Shown: positions 12,401 to 26,480, numbered from the stretch's first letter. The stretch: DNA of 64,000 nt from Megascapheus bottae (GCA_024803745.1 JANJXV010000004.1:41597358-41661357), one strand, 5' to 3'. The notes: generated from the letters alone by a model not told the origin. Made by a program: numbers and translations.

Positions 12401-14058
12401 TGCATCCAAGTTTATATCATACTTTGGTGTCACTTGTTCAAAAACTGTTCCTACCTGCTCATAGCGATATAACATTTCAGAGTTTCTTGATCTGCATATG
12501 TGGCTAGAGATGATCTGTAGCTTTGGGGGTTTTTTTCTTCTGTTTTTTCTTGTTGTTATTGTTTTGGGTTTTTTTTTGGGGGGGGTATTTGTTCTGGCCA
12601 GCAAAGCAAGCCAAAAAGGGGAGTGTAGATGTTGGAATTGTTGAAGTATTAACAATTTATTGTCCAGCTGAGATAATTTACAGTAGCCTCCAGCCCTGCC
12701 AGTAATATTTAAAGTCTCTTTCTTCTTGCAATAGCTGGAGGTATTTCTATTTCCAATTCTCAGCCAGAGCTGATGATTGTTACCATTTGTCTAGAACACT
12801 GAACCGGGGGGATGCTCCTGACACAGCACTGCAAAGTAAATTGCTGTTCTTTTTCTGCAGTAAAACAATATTCACTAGGATTTGATTTCTATCCACCTTA
12901 ATTCTTCTAAATTGGATTCTTTTTCATTCATATTTCTATTATTCTTATCATCCTAGGAGCTAGAAAAAATATAAATAATAAAGTCAGGAATTCTTGGCTT
13001 AAGAAGTAGAAATTTAGCCAGACTTCGGAGTGCTCATGCAAAGTCCGAGCTATTCTGTACTGATTTTGTGAGCTAGTAAGTTTGAGAACAGACAGGGCAA
13101 AACAGTGAGACTTCACTTCAAAAAGAGAAAAAAAATCATCTTAAGTCAAATCATCCAGACCCAAAGAAACATAGGTTGCATGGTTTCCCTCATTTGTAGT
13201 AATTAGTATATGCCTAGCAGAGAACCACAATAGCCCAATGGCTATGTACATATGACCACATAAAATGATGTGAATCAAAATGATCTCAGAAATGTAAAGT
13301 CAATTGTAAAGTATTTAGTAAGATGCATAGTTTGTCTATACTTTTCAGAGAAGCACGCATTGTCACTTGCGGTTATGACAATTTCAAATATAAGAAAAAT
13401 TGAAAATCAAAGTTTTAGTCAAGGAAAAGAGTAAGTGGCCAAGCAAGGGCTCAAACCTTACATGTGTTTATTTAAACACTAGGCCTTATTCTCTCTCTTG
13501 TACTAAAGAGTAGGCCCAAGAGTTCTAGATAGTGTTTTGTAATAATAATTATAAAAATCATTTGAATATGTATTTATTTATATAAACTATAGGCTACAAA
13601 TTAGTATATTATCATATATACTTACTTTATACAAGTAAATGGCAAAAAGCTCCTACTCACCACTATGCAGAATCATTAGTTTTCCCCATATTTCTTATTA
13701 CTATAAACCTTTTACAGTGTCAATATGATAGATCAGTATTTCCATTCTTATCATATATATATATATATATAGTATGCATAGATATCTGTCTATGAATATG
13801 CTTGTATTTGCCAGCGGGGGTGTTGTTACCTGTTTTGTTTAACATCTATCTTCATCTTTAACATTTGCAAAGGTCAACCAAATTAGGACTGAATAAATAT
13901 TCCATTTCTTTTTTCTGTTTTAAATTATGCATGTCTGAATTAGCCAATGGGAGCCAATGAAAAGGATGCTCATTCCTGCCTTGTAGCTGTTTCCTCTCTT
14001 TAAAGAAACAGGGTTTTTAAAATCTTATCTGCCCAGTTATTTTGTGCCGTGTAGTACC
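12401..14058. other. Intergenic, mostly unique
   Basis: Contains a T/G-rich stretch with eight G at about 12528-12590 and (AT)n at 13753-13771. Otherwise A+T-rich with no gene recognised. Confidence 0.5.
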
Positions 14059-14071
14059 AAAAGTTTTCCTG

Positions 14072-14280
14072 TTGGACGGGGAGTTGGACCTACTGGTAGA
14101 GTGCTTGCCTAGTATGCACGAAGACCAGGGTTCGATTCCTCGGTACCACATAGCCAGAAAAAGGTGAAAGTGGTGTTGTGGCTAAAGTGGTAGAGCTCTA
14201 GCCTTAAGGAAGCCCAAGGACAGTGCCCAGGCCCTGAGTCCAAGCCCCAGGACTGCCAGAAAAGAAATAAAAAGAGAAAA
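14072..14280 (+). repeat. IDL-Geo SINE, full length, with TSD
   Basis: Sense copy with an intact B box (GGTTCGATTCC) and A-rich tail. TSD AAAAGTTTTCCTG at 14059 and AAATGTTTTCCTG at 14281, one mismatch. Confidence 0.95.
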
Positions 14281-14293
14281 AAATGTTTTCCTG

Positions 14294-15690
14294 CAATAAT
14301 GCAGATAAATGGCTGTCCCTCAGGGAAGGGTATGCTAAATTTCCTTCAAGCAGTCCCATTTCTTAAGAGTTTGTGCCATCCTAAATTGTTTGGAATATCT
14401 TCTACCCTATACTACTGCTAAGTTACACCTCCAGCCCTTTAATGCGTTGTGCTTTCCTGTCTTATTGCATACACAGGTGTGGCAAAAGGCATGAAGACAA
14501 CCAAAGCTGCTGCATGCAGAACCAGAGATGGAGAAGTAGTGGGGCAAACTGTGAGGGAAACTATATGAGTAATGAAATAAAAGTTATCTTGTTTCTTTAT
14601 TTCTCTTCTTCTGTTTCAGAATTAACTGAATAGAAAATCTTTACTAAATGTCTACTATGTTCTATGCATAGACTAATAGAGGATGAATATTCACAGAGTT
14701 TGGGGTAAGCAACCAGAACATTAAAAGAGCCAGTTTCCAGGGCTTCTGCCCTTTTGGGTATTATCTGTTGATTGGACTATCTCTTCATAACGTGCCAAAT
14801 AACGATGGTTTTTGACCAATGAAAGATTGTATATATAATGTTGTAGTGTTGGTTCTGTAAGATTATAATGAAACAATAATTCCTATTGCCTAGTGACCTC
14901 AAAGCACAATGTATTATCCATGTGTTTGTGGTGAAGCTGACATAAACCAATTCACTGTGCTCTAGTTATATGAAAGTGTAGCACATACTATTATGTTCAG
15001 CAAATAGAACTTGAGAATGATAATAAATGAATGACTAAGTTTCTAGTTTGGGTATTTACTGCACTATATATTGTTATTTTAGAATGTGCTCCTATGGGTT
15101 AAAAACAATTTATTATCAAAGTATATGCTACGTTATGCCAGCATCAGCCTCATACCATACTGACCTCAGGTCTTGATTACTTTAAGAAGTCACATGGAAT
15201 GATTGACCTATGCCACCTGCCTTTGTGTGAACACACTCTGTAATGTTTACACAATGACAAGATCATCCAACAATGAACTCACTAGAGCAATTCATTAGAA
15301 CATACTCTGTTGCTAAGACACTTATCTGTAGGTAGTGTGGAGGCCAAGTGGCTATAACAATGGATGACTTTAAACAATATGAAAGTTATTTTTATCTCGA
15401 GGTGCTCTAACGGGGTGAGACACAGCAGCACCTTCCCTTAAGGTTACTCAGGAGCCACTTTCAGGAGCTGCATTCCAGAACTTCTCCCAGGAGCCACACA
15501 GAACCAGTGACCTGGGCAGTCATTCAGAATCCAGGCTGTGGCATTGTTTCTTCCACGGTCAACATGCCATATGTGTCTACACCTCAGTTCAAAGCACACG
15601 TCCCAATTGTCACAATTTCTAAACTAGAGGGCAAAAAGAAGTATAGCCTAAGCCTATTCCTCTTTAAGAAAACTAAAGATATAATTTTTG
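14294..15690. other. Intergenic, unique
   Basis: About 1.4 kb of A+T-rich sequence. No gene or repeat recognised. Confidence 0.5.
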
Positions 15691-15905
15691 TGTGTATGTG
15701 TGTGCTGGTCCTAGGACTTGAACTCGGGGCCTGAGAAGAGTCCCTGAGCCTCTTTTCAAGGCTAGCTAGGGCTCTACCATTTCTGGTCACAACACCATTT
15801 CTGATCTTTTCTGAGTAGTTTTTATTAGAGATCAGAGTTTGCACAGATTTTCCTGCATGGACTGGCTTTGAATTGCAATCTTCAGATCTCATCCCTCTGA
15901 GTAGC
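15691..15905 (-). repeat. B1-Geo SINE, diverged
   Basis: Antisense; preceded by a short GT-rich tail. The 5' end of the SINE (right side) is missing after GAGTAGC. Confidence 0.85.
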
Positions 15906-18335
15906 CTCATTGTTGAAATTTTAGTCCCATGTCATTCCTTTAAAGAAACCTAAGAAATGTAGACTCTAGCTGGGTGGCCATAAGCCTGGCTAAGTTCAGA
16001 GAGAGTTACATTACCAAGAAAAGGAGAACGGCTCCTTGGGAATGGCCAACAAGCTTTTGACGGACTAGATTATTAATTGCCTGGATCTGAAGCCTGAAGA
16101 ACAATCTGTCTGTGTGAGAGCAGACATCTGCATGTTCTTGGGGAGACGGGCATATTAAGCCACTTCCCTGGATTTGGAAAAGTCTCCTTCTTTTTGATTC
16201 TTAGTTCTCCTTGATGAAAGCCCCTAGTCCTGGGCAGCGCCTTCTCCAGGCTGTAGAGTGGTCTACATGTGCGGATCTCTCAGCTCATGGCAGAGATGGG
16301 AGTACTGTTTGGAGACTCCTGACAGAAGATGTCTACATATCTGGATGTAGGAGCCTCTTTGTATGGCTATGGGTGACAAGAGTAGACATAAGTCATAGAA
16401 TATTCTAGAGCAAACATTCAAGGTATCCAAGAATTTCTAAATTTGCACCAGGTGTCCAGGACATATTGAAAAGAAATTTGTTAGGATAGAAGGATAAAAT
16501 CTGTTTTATTTAGCACTTTGTTAGTAATTTATAGCAAATATTGAGACATTTGTAAAATAGACCCCTATTTGTATGCTTTCCCAAGGCCAGGAAATTTTAA
16601 GAGATAGGCCTTACAGTAAGTATATAATCAATGGTTATGAAGATTCAAGAAAGCCAGGTGTGGAATCCTAAGTTTTCTAAGAAATTGGCTCATTCTCAAA
16701 GGTGATTCACTTACACGTTGGCACTCCTTGCTTCAAGAAAAACACTCAAGGTAGTCTTCCTACCCGGGTGCAAAAAATGAAAGTCACTAGGATGAATCAC
16801 CCATTTATGTTAGAATTACACCCTCTCCTTTTCTGTTATTACAATCCTTTTTAAAGAAACCTTTAGGTTTCGTAAAGGGGTTTCAAGTCACCAAATCAAT
16901 TTATGAGTACAATGTGTCTTGTACTTAGGGACACTCCCTCCATTGTTCACCCAAATGTACCCCAACTCCATGCATGCTCTTCTTTTTAAAAAGATGTTTA
17001 AATTAGAAGACTTTCCTTCTTTCTTTCTTTTTTCCTGGGGCAGGAATGGCCTTTGACTCAAGGTTAGATGAAGATACTCGGTACAAGACATTAAGGGCTT
17101 TGTGATTACAGCAGGAAAAAGCCCCAGAAAAGAGAGAACCTTGCTGAAGGATGCATCCCAGGAGGGGAGGGGGGGGGCTCTGGTCAGGGAGGACGGAGGA
17201 AGACAAAGAGTGAAGAAGATAAAGGAGACCTGGAAGCCACTATTATTTCAGGAGATGGCCCCGATAAGCTTAATGTCCAGCATAAAGCTTGGTCAGTGAC
17301 CTTTAACTGGACTCGGGTTACATTGGCTGTCACTATTGACTTGTCAGGGTGGTGGTTTTATTCTTTGGGAAGAGACACACAAAAGTATAGCTCACTGCAA
17401 CTGTGACTAATAGTATTAGAGTTTTCACCTGCTCTGAGCAACATGCCTAAGATTTGTGACATTTGCTACTTGCTATTTGGGGATGTTGTGATCCCCAGAG
17501 TTAGCAGGATACAGGTACATGCTCAAATAAAGATGGGGTGATAGCTGTAGAAGGGGTAGAAAAATAGAGGACTATGTATGGGGTGGATTTTATTTCATTA
17601 AGACAATTTCTGAGAGATTTGTACTACTTTTACATAAACTTTATAGTACCTTACTAGTATCTATTCTTGAATAGCTCTATTTTTAATTGTTTCTGCTGCT
17701 TATTTTCTTTTGTTCCTCCAGAAGAGATGTCATCTCTCATTTTTAAAAAATCTTTTCTTAAAAATATTAATTTTATAGTGCCATTAAGCCAAAAAATATG
17801 TTAATTTAGTTAAAGATGATGTTTAATTGCTTCAGAACAGCCACATTTTGAAAAAATAAACATGTTTCTTTTTCTCCTTGGTCAATTTGGCAGCATAAAG
17901 TAACTTGTTTGTGGCCTTTATTTGTCTCCACAATTTCCCTTAATAGTAGGTTTCACAGTCTTTATATTCATGAAGCATTTCCTTATGTCTGGAACAAATC
18001 CCTTTTGCTCTAATTTAAGGCCAGTGCTTCTACGGAGTTGCTCACAATTGTCTATTGAATAGACAAACATTTGGAGTTTGTTTTGAAAGCTTACTTCAGC
18101 CTCCTTTTTGCTAGGGCAAACAATATGACCTCCCATGGCCTCCCTTGTGGCACAATAATGCCCTGAAATGTACATGGTGATGTGTTCGTGTACAAAATTG
18201 GGCACAATTTAACAATCACAAGAAAGGAAAAACGAAACTGATCTAAAAAAAATCTCTTTTATTTTTTGTAGCCTTTGTATATGAATGGTATTAACTTACG
18301 AAACACTTTTTAGAAATAGTGACTTGTTTTACCTT
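15906..18335. other. Intergenic, unique
   Basis: About 2.4 kb without a recognised gene or repeat. A GGAGGGGAGGGGGGGGG tract is at 17160-17176. An unexplained 95-codon minus-strand open frame lies at 17918-18205 (see findings). Confidence 0.5.
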
Positions 18336-18566
18336 TTTTCTTTTTATGTGCCAGTACTAAGGCTTGAACTCAAGACCTTACACTCTAGGTCTTTTTTGCT
18401 CAAGGCTGGTACTCTTCCTTTTGAACCATGGCTCCACTTCCAGCTTTTGGCTGGTTGATTGGAGATAACAGTCTCATAGACTTTTCTACCTGGGCTGGCT
18501 TCAAATCAAGATCCTCAGATTTCAGCCTCTCCAAGTAGCTAGCGATTATAGGAATAGGCTCCTGGA
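18336..18566 (-). repeat. B1-Geo SINE, full length, with TSD
   Basis: Antisense. TSD GACTTGTTTTACCTT at 18321 and GACTTATTTTACCTT at 18567, one mismatch in 15. Confidence 0.93.
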
Positions 18567-18957
18567 GACTTATTTTACCTTGATAACAAACCTGTGTGAA
18601 GACATTTCTTGTCTTCATTTTCTTTTGCCATACCAGCATCTGGGACTGCTTACTCTCTGTTGGGCATTGTAGAGGATGTAACTATATCCTGTATACAGAT
18701 GACATATTAGCACGTGCTTCCTGTTGACCTCCTTACAGAGGTAAGGAAAAACTGGTTAGGAAGGATATGAAATGAGTTGAGATCTGAGCAGTCAGTAGGA
18801 TTTAGACATGTATAGAAGCATGTGAGGAATATTCTTGGTGAAAAGGAAGTTGATCGCACAAAGACACATTGTTTAAGATCATCACATGGTAGATTTCTTC
18901 CCACTGCAGAGCACATCCTTTAAACGAAGATAAAGTTCCAAGATCAAGATCTAGAAA
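18567..18957. other. Intergenic, unique
   Basis: Nothing recognised apart from the flanking SINE target sites. Confidence 0.5.
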
Positions 18958-19218
18958 ATGTAGCCAGGCTCTGGTGGCTCACACCTATAATCTTAGCTAC
19001 TTAGGAGGCTGAGATCTGAGGATCACAGTTCAAAGCCAGCCCAGGCAGGAAAATCCATGAGACTCTTATCTTCAAGTAACCACCAGAAAACCAAAAGTAG
19101 TACTCTGGCTCAAAGTAGTAGAGAGCTAACCTTGAACAAAAGAGCTCAGGTACAGTGCCCAGGCCCTGAGTTCAAGCCCCACAACTGACCAAAACAACAA
19201 GCAAGCAAAACAAAAACT
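18958..19218 (+). repeat. B1-Geo SINE, full length
   Basis: One of few sense-strand full copies: B1-like half, linker, Geo half and a CAA-rich tail. Probable TSD AAGATCTAGAA / AAAGATCATAGAA. Confidence 0.92.
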
Positions 19219-20883
19219 AAAGATCATAGAATCCCAGGAGCCTGGATTTAAATCCTGGTTTCCCCAAGAATGGATTGTGTAACCCACTGCCATTTCCTTC
19301 GCCTCTTTTGGCTTCATTTTCTCATCAGTAACTTGGGAAGATTAAATGTCAGACTTCATGTAAACATACAATAGACTTCAGCTAACATAGCACTTAAAAT
19401 GCTAATGAAAGTGACTATATGCCACGCTGAGTGGGAATAAAGGATGCTTCTAGCTTGCATCTCAACACGTCTTATTTCTCTTGGATATAATGTGTTTCAA
19501 AAGCATTCCCACACTCATCACTCCATACCTCTTGCAAAAACTAAAAGAAAAATAGATGTGAAGGACATCATTTGCATATTGTTTAAATTCCAATTGTTAT
19601 TTCTGTAAAATGTCATGTCTTATCTATGGTCCCTAAATTTGAGTTTGAAACAAAGAAGTACCACAGAAGGCATAGGAGCTTAGCCCTAAATAGTTGCAAC
19701 AAAACGTGTTACACGTGAAGACCTTCTATCATGGGTGTTCTGCAAACTCAAGATAAAGTCATCAGTTTAGGGGCTTATGAAGTGGGCTGCTTGTGACTTT
19801 GATCAGTATTGCTATTTTGAGTCGGTAAAGTGGAGAATCACAACTAGTCTTCATTTCTCTGGGTGAATGATACATGTGCAACAGGCTACAAGACCATGCT
19901 TCTAGTTTTCTTCCTCCAGTGGTCTACCTGCTACAGAAAGAAGAATAGAAAAAGAAATGTCATTGAAGTATTTAGTAGGTGTTCTCTTTTTCGATAGCTA
20001 CAGTAAACTAATGCACATTAATAATATTGTGTTATGAGTTTGATTATGGTATTGATATGACTGTTTTCCCTAATAGTTCTGTAGAGTAAGTCCAATGTGG
20101 TTCTGGTTATGCTACCATCCAGATGTTGACAATGGGACGCTCCTTTCTGAAGGCTCCGGGATTGGGGAGGAAGAATGGAGAATGGAGAATGGGGGGTACA
20201 GGCTCCACTGCCTTCATCCATCGGCTCCAGGTCTCCCACTTTCCTTTCCTCTGACCTACTTCACTATTTTCCTGTCCTCCATTTCTTAAGGATCCTTGTG
20301 GTTACTTTGGCCCCCATATGGATAATCCAGGATAATCTTTCTTTTAAGTCAGCAGATTATCAACCTTGCCATCTGCAACCTTAACTTGTAAAATAATTTA
20401 TTCACAAGTTTTAGAGATGAGAGTTCAGACATCTGGTGGGGTGGTCATAAACATGCCTTACCAGAATACACAGTGAACGTTCTCATCACAATGTATTCAA
20501 CACATCTACCTATTATATAAATTATAAGACTCTCTTTTGTTAAAAAAATTGACAAAAATCTATTACATCTACTGGGTACAGATTATGTATGTGTGTAATT
20601 GTGTGAGTTTGTATGCTTGTGTGAGAGCATTTATTTAGAAAATACCTCCTCTGCCTACTAACTGAAAGGGAGAAGACAAAGCGAGTCAGTGTGACCCTCA
20701 TCTTGTGTCATCCAACTTGAATAATTGTCCTTATTAGGAGTCTGTGAACTTGTTCTGCTTAAAAGGACCATCAGATCACACCCTGAAGAATGGCCAACAG
20801 CTGTACAAAGTTCTGATGAGGCCGGGACTACTTCCAATTTCCTTACTACAGCCACAGAGGCTTGTATGGATTTGGGTATGTAT
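19219..20883. other. Intergenic, unique
   Basis: About 1.65 kb without a recognised gene or repeat. A direct GGAGAATGGAGAAT pair lies near 20175. Confidence 0.5.
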
Positions 20884-20947
20884 GTCTTTTAGCATTTTTA
20901 CTCAAGGCTTGTGCCCTACCACTTTAGACACAAGCTCCACTTGGAAC

Positions 20948-21000
<53 letters not shown>

Positions 21001-21119
21001 TGATTCATTAGAAGTCAGAATCTCACATATTTTCCTACTGGCTTGCTCTGCACTGTGATCCTAGATCTCAGACTCTTGAGTAGATAGGATTATAATTGTA
21101 AACCACCAGTGCCTAGCTC
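20884..21119 (-). repeat. B1-Geo SINE split by a (GT)n microsatellite
   Basis: Antisense. Geo half to about 20944, then (GT)n at 20951-20999, then the B1 half (GTGATTCATTAGAAGTCAG onward). The microsatellite occupies the junction between the halves. Confidence 0.85.
20951..20999. repeat. (GT)n microsatellite
   Basis: About 24 uninterrupted GT units at the SINE inter-half junction. Confidence 0.97.
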
Positions 21120-21243
21120 AGATAATCCTTTAAAATTCAACTAGTAATTCAATACCATGAGTTAAATTAAGAAAAGAGTAACCTTTCCATGATCAAAACA
21201 AAACATATATTAAAGACATTTCAGGAAAGTTAAAAAAAATATA

Positions 21244-21474
21244 TTTTTTCTGGTCCTGGGGCTTGAACTCAGATCCTGAGCTCTGTCTTTGATCTTCTTT
21301 TACCCAAACTAGATTCTACCCCTTGAGCTACTGGTCCATTTGTATCTTCTTTGGTAATTTACCAAGTATTAAAGTCTCATGAACTTTTTCTTCCTGGGCT
21401 GGCTTCTGACTGTGATTCTTAGATCTCAGCTTCCTGAGTAGTTAGAATTACAGGCATGAGCCACTGGTTCCTGA
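21244..21474 (-). repeat. B1-Geo SINE, full length
   Basis: Antisense, diverged, in A/T-rich flanks that hide any TSD. Confidence 0.9.
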
Positions 21475-22624
21475 CTAAAAATTATTTTTTAATTAGTGAT
21501 TGTAATGCTTTTCAAAGGCTCTTAGTGATCTTTCTTGATTTTTCTCCATTCATTACTCTTTTGCGCTGAACTAAGGATCGAATTACATACTATGGAGAAT
21601 TGTTTGTTCCTAAGATGTCATTCCACCAGAGGAAACAACCCTACAGATCTAATTGGCATTTAAACTTAAAGTAGGAATATATTTAAAATGTATTCCTGCT
21701 CTAAGTTCAAATATACTTCTTCTTTTATATTCTTAATAGAAGCGTTGAAAAATCTGATTTGGGATTTTATACAGAAAATATTTTTGTACTTAGAGAATTC
21801 AGTCACTGCTCATTTTTGCTGGATTTACCAGATCTAATTCTGGAGAATGTGATCCATATTTTGACAAACATTGCCTCCATAGGGCACGTGTAGAGGCTAA
21901 GCTGGATTCAAACATTACGTGTATGAGTGCATATACATGAATGTGTATGTGCATGCATGTGTGTGTTCTTTTAGAAACAGGATAACCAAAGGACTCCCAT
22001 CCTTATGGGACATCTGGAAACTCTGCCAAATTTCCCTTTTCTTTCCCCAAACCAAATAATCCCAGTTCCATTTGATTATGCTTCAAAAGTTTAAATTTTT
22101 AAACATCAAAGACACCAGAGGAAACAAGAACCACACTGGCGTGCGTCTGTAGCTGTGTATCTCCACTGATCTTGAGTCCAGCTTTCTGAGAACCAAGAGA
22201 ATAAATAAATGAATTTTTTTCTTATTTCCTCTTAGCATTAGGATTCTATGAAACTGAATCAAACATCCCAACAGATATCGAGGCATCACTGGATTGTGGC
22301 CTTAATAGATCCTGTATGGGGCAGATGACTAGACAGCTTGTGACTTACTTGAGGTATGCACAGATAGGACTTAATCTAAGCATGTCACTGAAGCTGTTGG
22401 CACACTACTGGAGCTATTTCTTAGTCTTCCATTCACCTATATTTTAAGATGAGAACTTTTGGTAATTTTTCTCAAAGTCTCAGAAACTAATGGATAAAAT
22501 GGACAGATGTTCACCATTCGTATAAGCTTTTTTCCAATACATCATGCTGTCTCTATCTTACACTAAGTAAAATAGTTCTTATATATCTTGTAATTATTTT
22601 TGGAAAAAATTCCAATTAAAGAAT
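21475..22624. other. Intergenic, unique
   Basis: No gene recognised. A purine/pyrimidine-alternating TG/CA-rich stretch is at 21919-21967. Confidence 0.5.
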
Positions 22625-22865
22625 TTTTTTGCTGCTTGCCCATACTGGGGCTTGAGTTCAGGGTCTGGGTTCTGTATTTTAGCTTTTTAGCCCAAGACTG
22701 GTATTTTACCACTTGAGCCAGCTCCACTTCTGGCTTTTGAGTAGTTTATTGGAGATAACAGCCTCATGGTCTTTCCTGCCTGGGCTGACTTTGAACTGCA
22801 ATTTCCATCAGATCTCAACCTCCTGAGTAACTAGGATTACAGGCAAGCATGAGTAACTGGTACCT
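22625..22865 (-). repeat. B1-Geo SINE, full length
   Basis: Antisense, with a small insertion in GATTTCCATCAGATCTC. TSD not clear. Confidence 0.9.
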
Positions 22866-24498
22866 AAATAAAATATTAAATGATTCACTGTAACTCACTG
22901 TAACCATTTCAAATATGTCACAATTTTTATAACTCTGTTAGGCAGCATTAAGGCCTCTCACAACTTCTATGGGATCTCAGCCATAGAACAGCCCGTGTTG
23001 ATTTCTGAGCTACTCAGGAAGAAGCCACATGCTCCTCTGGGTGGCACTATGCCAGTGTCCTAAAAGAAGCCAAATTTGCCTTTACTAGCCTGATGCTTTG
23101 ATGGCCTTTGATCAGGGCATTGTATCAGAGAAGGCAAGATATAAAGCAAGATGTGGCCTTTCAGTAACCTTCCTTTCTTGTGTGAGAGTAAGACAAGTTA
23201 ATTGGTCTTGACAGTACAGATGACCCTTTCAAGTCAGGTAAAATGAGACTGTTGTACTTATCACAGGTAGATAACCATTAATATTGCTTGTACTGTCTAT
23301 GGGAAGAGAAAGGAGCTTGTTTGTTTAAAATGTTGTGGGTTTTTTTTTTCTCCAAGAAAGGTCACAAAGATTCCGGAGGAGGGATTGGGGCTTGCCTGGC
23401 CAGTCCTATCAAGGAGACAATGGTACCTTTGGAAGGGTTCAAGATATGTAAACTGGTAAAGAACACTCTCTCATTGACAAACCATTATTATTTTATGAAT
23501 TGCTATTCATTCACAGAATTGTCAAAGTCCTGACTACGGGACCAAGAGGACTCACTCTGGACCAGTTGGGATGAGAAAGTCTTTTCATATTGCACTAGGA
23601 ATGAACTGTCTTGGGGTTTCTGATGATACTTCTTTCGGCCTTCTGTTTTGTCTGCAGTGTGTAGTGGTGCTGGTTTTTTGTTTGTTTGTTTGTTTTTCTT
23701 TTCCTTTTGTATCAGTTTGATTCTCCTTATGCTGAACATCAGTGACCACACCTTTGCTCACTGAAAGTGGAAGCCCGCTGGGCGTTCTCTCCACCAAGGG
23801 AGCAGTCATTCTCCCTAGCAGGCAGATTTGCCAGGGATGTGAGATGGCACCCTCTTCTCTACTTCCCTGTAGAACACCAAAAAGAAAGAAAGCAAGCAAG
23901 AAAGGAAAGATTACAGGCTACTCTCAGGGGATCAAAGGCCCTTTGAGGTGGTATGACTTTGGAGTTCCATCTTCTTTATTCGCTGTGGTTGGTCTTGTTT
24001 CGGTTTCAGCAGGTCAGAATCTAATTTGGTGAGAGGAAGTGATGCAGAGAGGATAATGGAGCCTCATCTAAAGCAGAGGTTCTCCACAGCCTGCATGAGC
24101 GTCAGCTCACTGGTCCCAGCACCAAGATCAGTGGACTAATGCCACAAGTCATAATGTGAATGAAAAGAGGCTTGCATACAACCTATGCTTACCAGAAAAA
24201 TAAGCATAAATCTGAATTTTGTTGTCTACCTCTAATGGAATATATTTATTAACATGTTGGCCAGGCTTCGGGGAAAAAAGGAATTCATCCGCTTATTATT
24301 CCAGGCTTTCTCCATTGGCAACATTTCTTCTGGAAACTACTCTGACAAGGCACATCAAGTGACAAACTATAAAATATTCCTGTTTTGAGAAATGTACCTT
24401 GAAGATGTAATTTAGAAGTAGAACATTATATGATTGGAAAGCATTTCACACTAGAGAGGTAGCCATGTAGCAATGTTTCTCTATCAAAATGTAGAAGC
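22866..24498. other. Intergenic, mostly unique
   Basis: Contains (TTTG)n at 23674-23697. No gene recognised; open frames at 23288-24032 lack homology or splice context. Confidence 0.5.
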
Positions 24499-24511
24499 GA
24501 TCTGGATTTTT

Positions 24512-24512
24512 T

Positions 24513-24547
<35 letters not shown>

Positions 24548-24775
24548 GGCCATGAGGCTTGAACTTTGGGCCTGGGCTCTGTCCCTGAGCTTTTCAGCTC
24601 AAGGCCAGTGCTCTACCACTTTGAGCCACAGGACCACTTCTGGTGTTCTGGTGGTTAATTGGAGATAAGAGTCTCACAGACTTTCATGCCTGGGTTGGCT
24701 TTGAACTGTGATCCTCAGACCTCAGCCTCCTGAGTAGCTAGGATTATAAACATGAGCCACCAGCACCTGGCAAAG
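24512..24775 (-). repeat. B1-Geo SINE with (GT)n in its tail
   Basis: Antisense. The tail position is a (GT)n at 24515-24546 followed by the Geo half. TSD GATCTGGATTTTT / GATCTGAATTTCT at 24499 and 24776. Confidence 0.93.
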
Positions 24776-25229
24776 GATCTGAATTTCTAATGATACAGGT
24801 TCTGACTACATCATGAAATAGCAATACTCCGGAAGAAGAGGCCATGATAAAATCAGGTGTGCTAGCCAGAACATGTTTGTGAATTATAAAACAAAAAAAG
24901 TAAAATTCTGTATAGCAAAGACTATCCCCATAAGATCTTTTTATATATTGAATGATGTCTAAGTAATGGAAATGAATTCTATAGGACAGACAGTCCTTTG
25001 AACCCTTGGCCTAATACTTGCAAGGCAAGAACTCTAACACTGAGATTTTTTTTGTCTTTTATAATTTCCTTAAACAATACTTCAAATCTGAATTATTAAT
25101 CATACATATTTCATAATAAAATCAAGTCTTGGTGAGTGAAAGAGATATTCTTTCCATAACATTATAGATAAGAGAATGTTAGGAAATTGGTTGAGGACCC
25201 CAGATTTCTCTATAGAAATCCTTTTATCT
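24776..25229. other. Intergenic, unique
   Basis: Nothing recognised. Confidence 0.5.
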
Positions 25230-25418
25230 GGGGCCAAGGGTGTAGCCTATTGGTGTTGCCTAGCATGCATCAAGCCCTGGGTTTAATCATCAGTACCCCA
25301 TACATATACAAGAAGCCGGAAGTGGGGCAGTGGCTCATGTGGTAGAGTAATAGCCTTGAGAAAGCTCAAGGACAGGGCCAACGACCTGAATTCAAGCCCC
25401 AGGACTGGCAAAAAAAAA
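25230..25418 (+). repeat. IDL-Geo SINE, full length, diverged
   Basis: Sense copy; the B box is degraded (GGTTTAATCAT), so internal Pol III promoter function is doubtful. Confidence 0.9.
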
Positions 25419-25442
25419 TTCTTTCAGCATCAAAAGTGTTAA

Positions 25443-25759
<317 letters not shown>

Positions 25760-25770
25760 AAGAGTGTTAA

Positions 25771-26268
25771 ACGTTGTATAACACACCTGCTTGGAAGATG
25801 AGGAGATTGAATTCAGCATGTTCCATTGTCAACAGATCATGGATAAAATTTTTTCATCTTCTTTAAAGAAAAGCCAACCAGAGTTACTAAGTGCATTTTC
25901 AGATAAACAGTATAGTTTAACCATAGTTAAAGTTTGTTCTTGTTTTGAAAATTAATTCTAAAATGTTTAATATTTTAAATTTAATGAAGTAAATAAATTC
26001 ATGAATGTAATCTAAGTAGGGCATAATCTTCTTATCAAAGCAAAAATTCAGTTTTTGAAGTTCTGTATGTGACAAATGTGCTGTGAGGAAGGGGCCTTCA
26101 TTTACTTCTTCGTTGCTTAGGAAGAACATGAACACACCAAGCCAAACCTTACACATTTTTCTCCATTTAATTTCTGTACACGGTGCCACATTAGCAATGT
26201 GTAATAAATTAAAACTACCACCTCTGAAAGAAAGCCAAAAAATCAATATTTTATAATAGAGGAAATTA
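25771..26268. other. Intergenic, unique
   Basis: A+T-rich. The 109-codon minus-strand frame at 25917-26246 has no family signature that I recognise. Confidence 0.5.
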
Positions 26269-26480
26269 TAGTACTGGATCTAGGAGGGCCTGAGCACTGT
26301 CCCTGAACTTTTCACTCGTGGCTAGCACTTTGAGCCACAGCTCCACTTCTGGCTTTTTGGTGGCTGACTTGAGATAAGAACCCATGGACTTTGTTGTCCC
26401 TGTTAGCTTAAAAAGCTGATCCTTGGATCTTGGCCTCCTAAGTAGCTAGGATTGCAGGCATGAGCCCCCAGCACCTAGCT
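26269..26480 (-). repeat. B1-Geo SINE, diverged
   Basis: Antisense, with several small deletions, ending CAGCACCTAGCT. Confidence 0.88.

Noticed and set aside
24066..24125. Possible MER5-type DNA transposon remnant (CAGAGGTTCTCCACAGCC)
   Set aside because: The match is short and lacks the terminal inverted repeat partner.
25917..26246. 109-codon minus-strand frame
   Set aside because: A+T-rich, Phe/Leu/Ile/Lys-biased composition, no family signature and no promoter or splice context.
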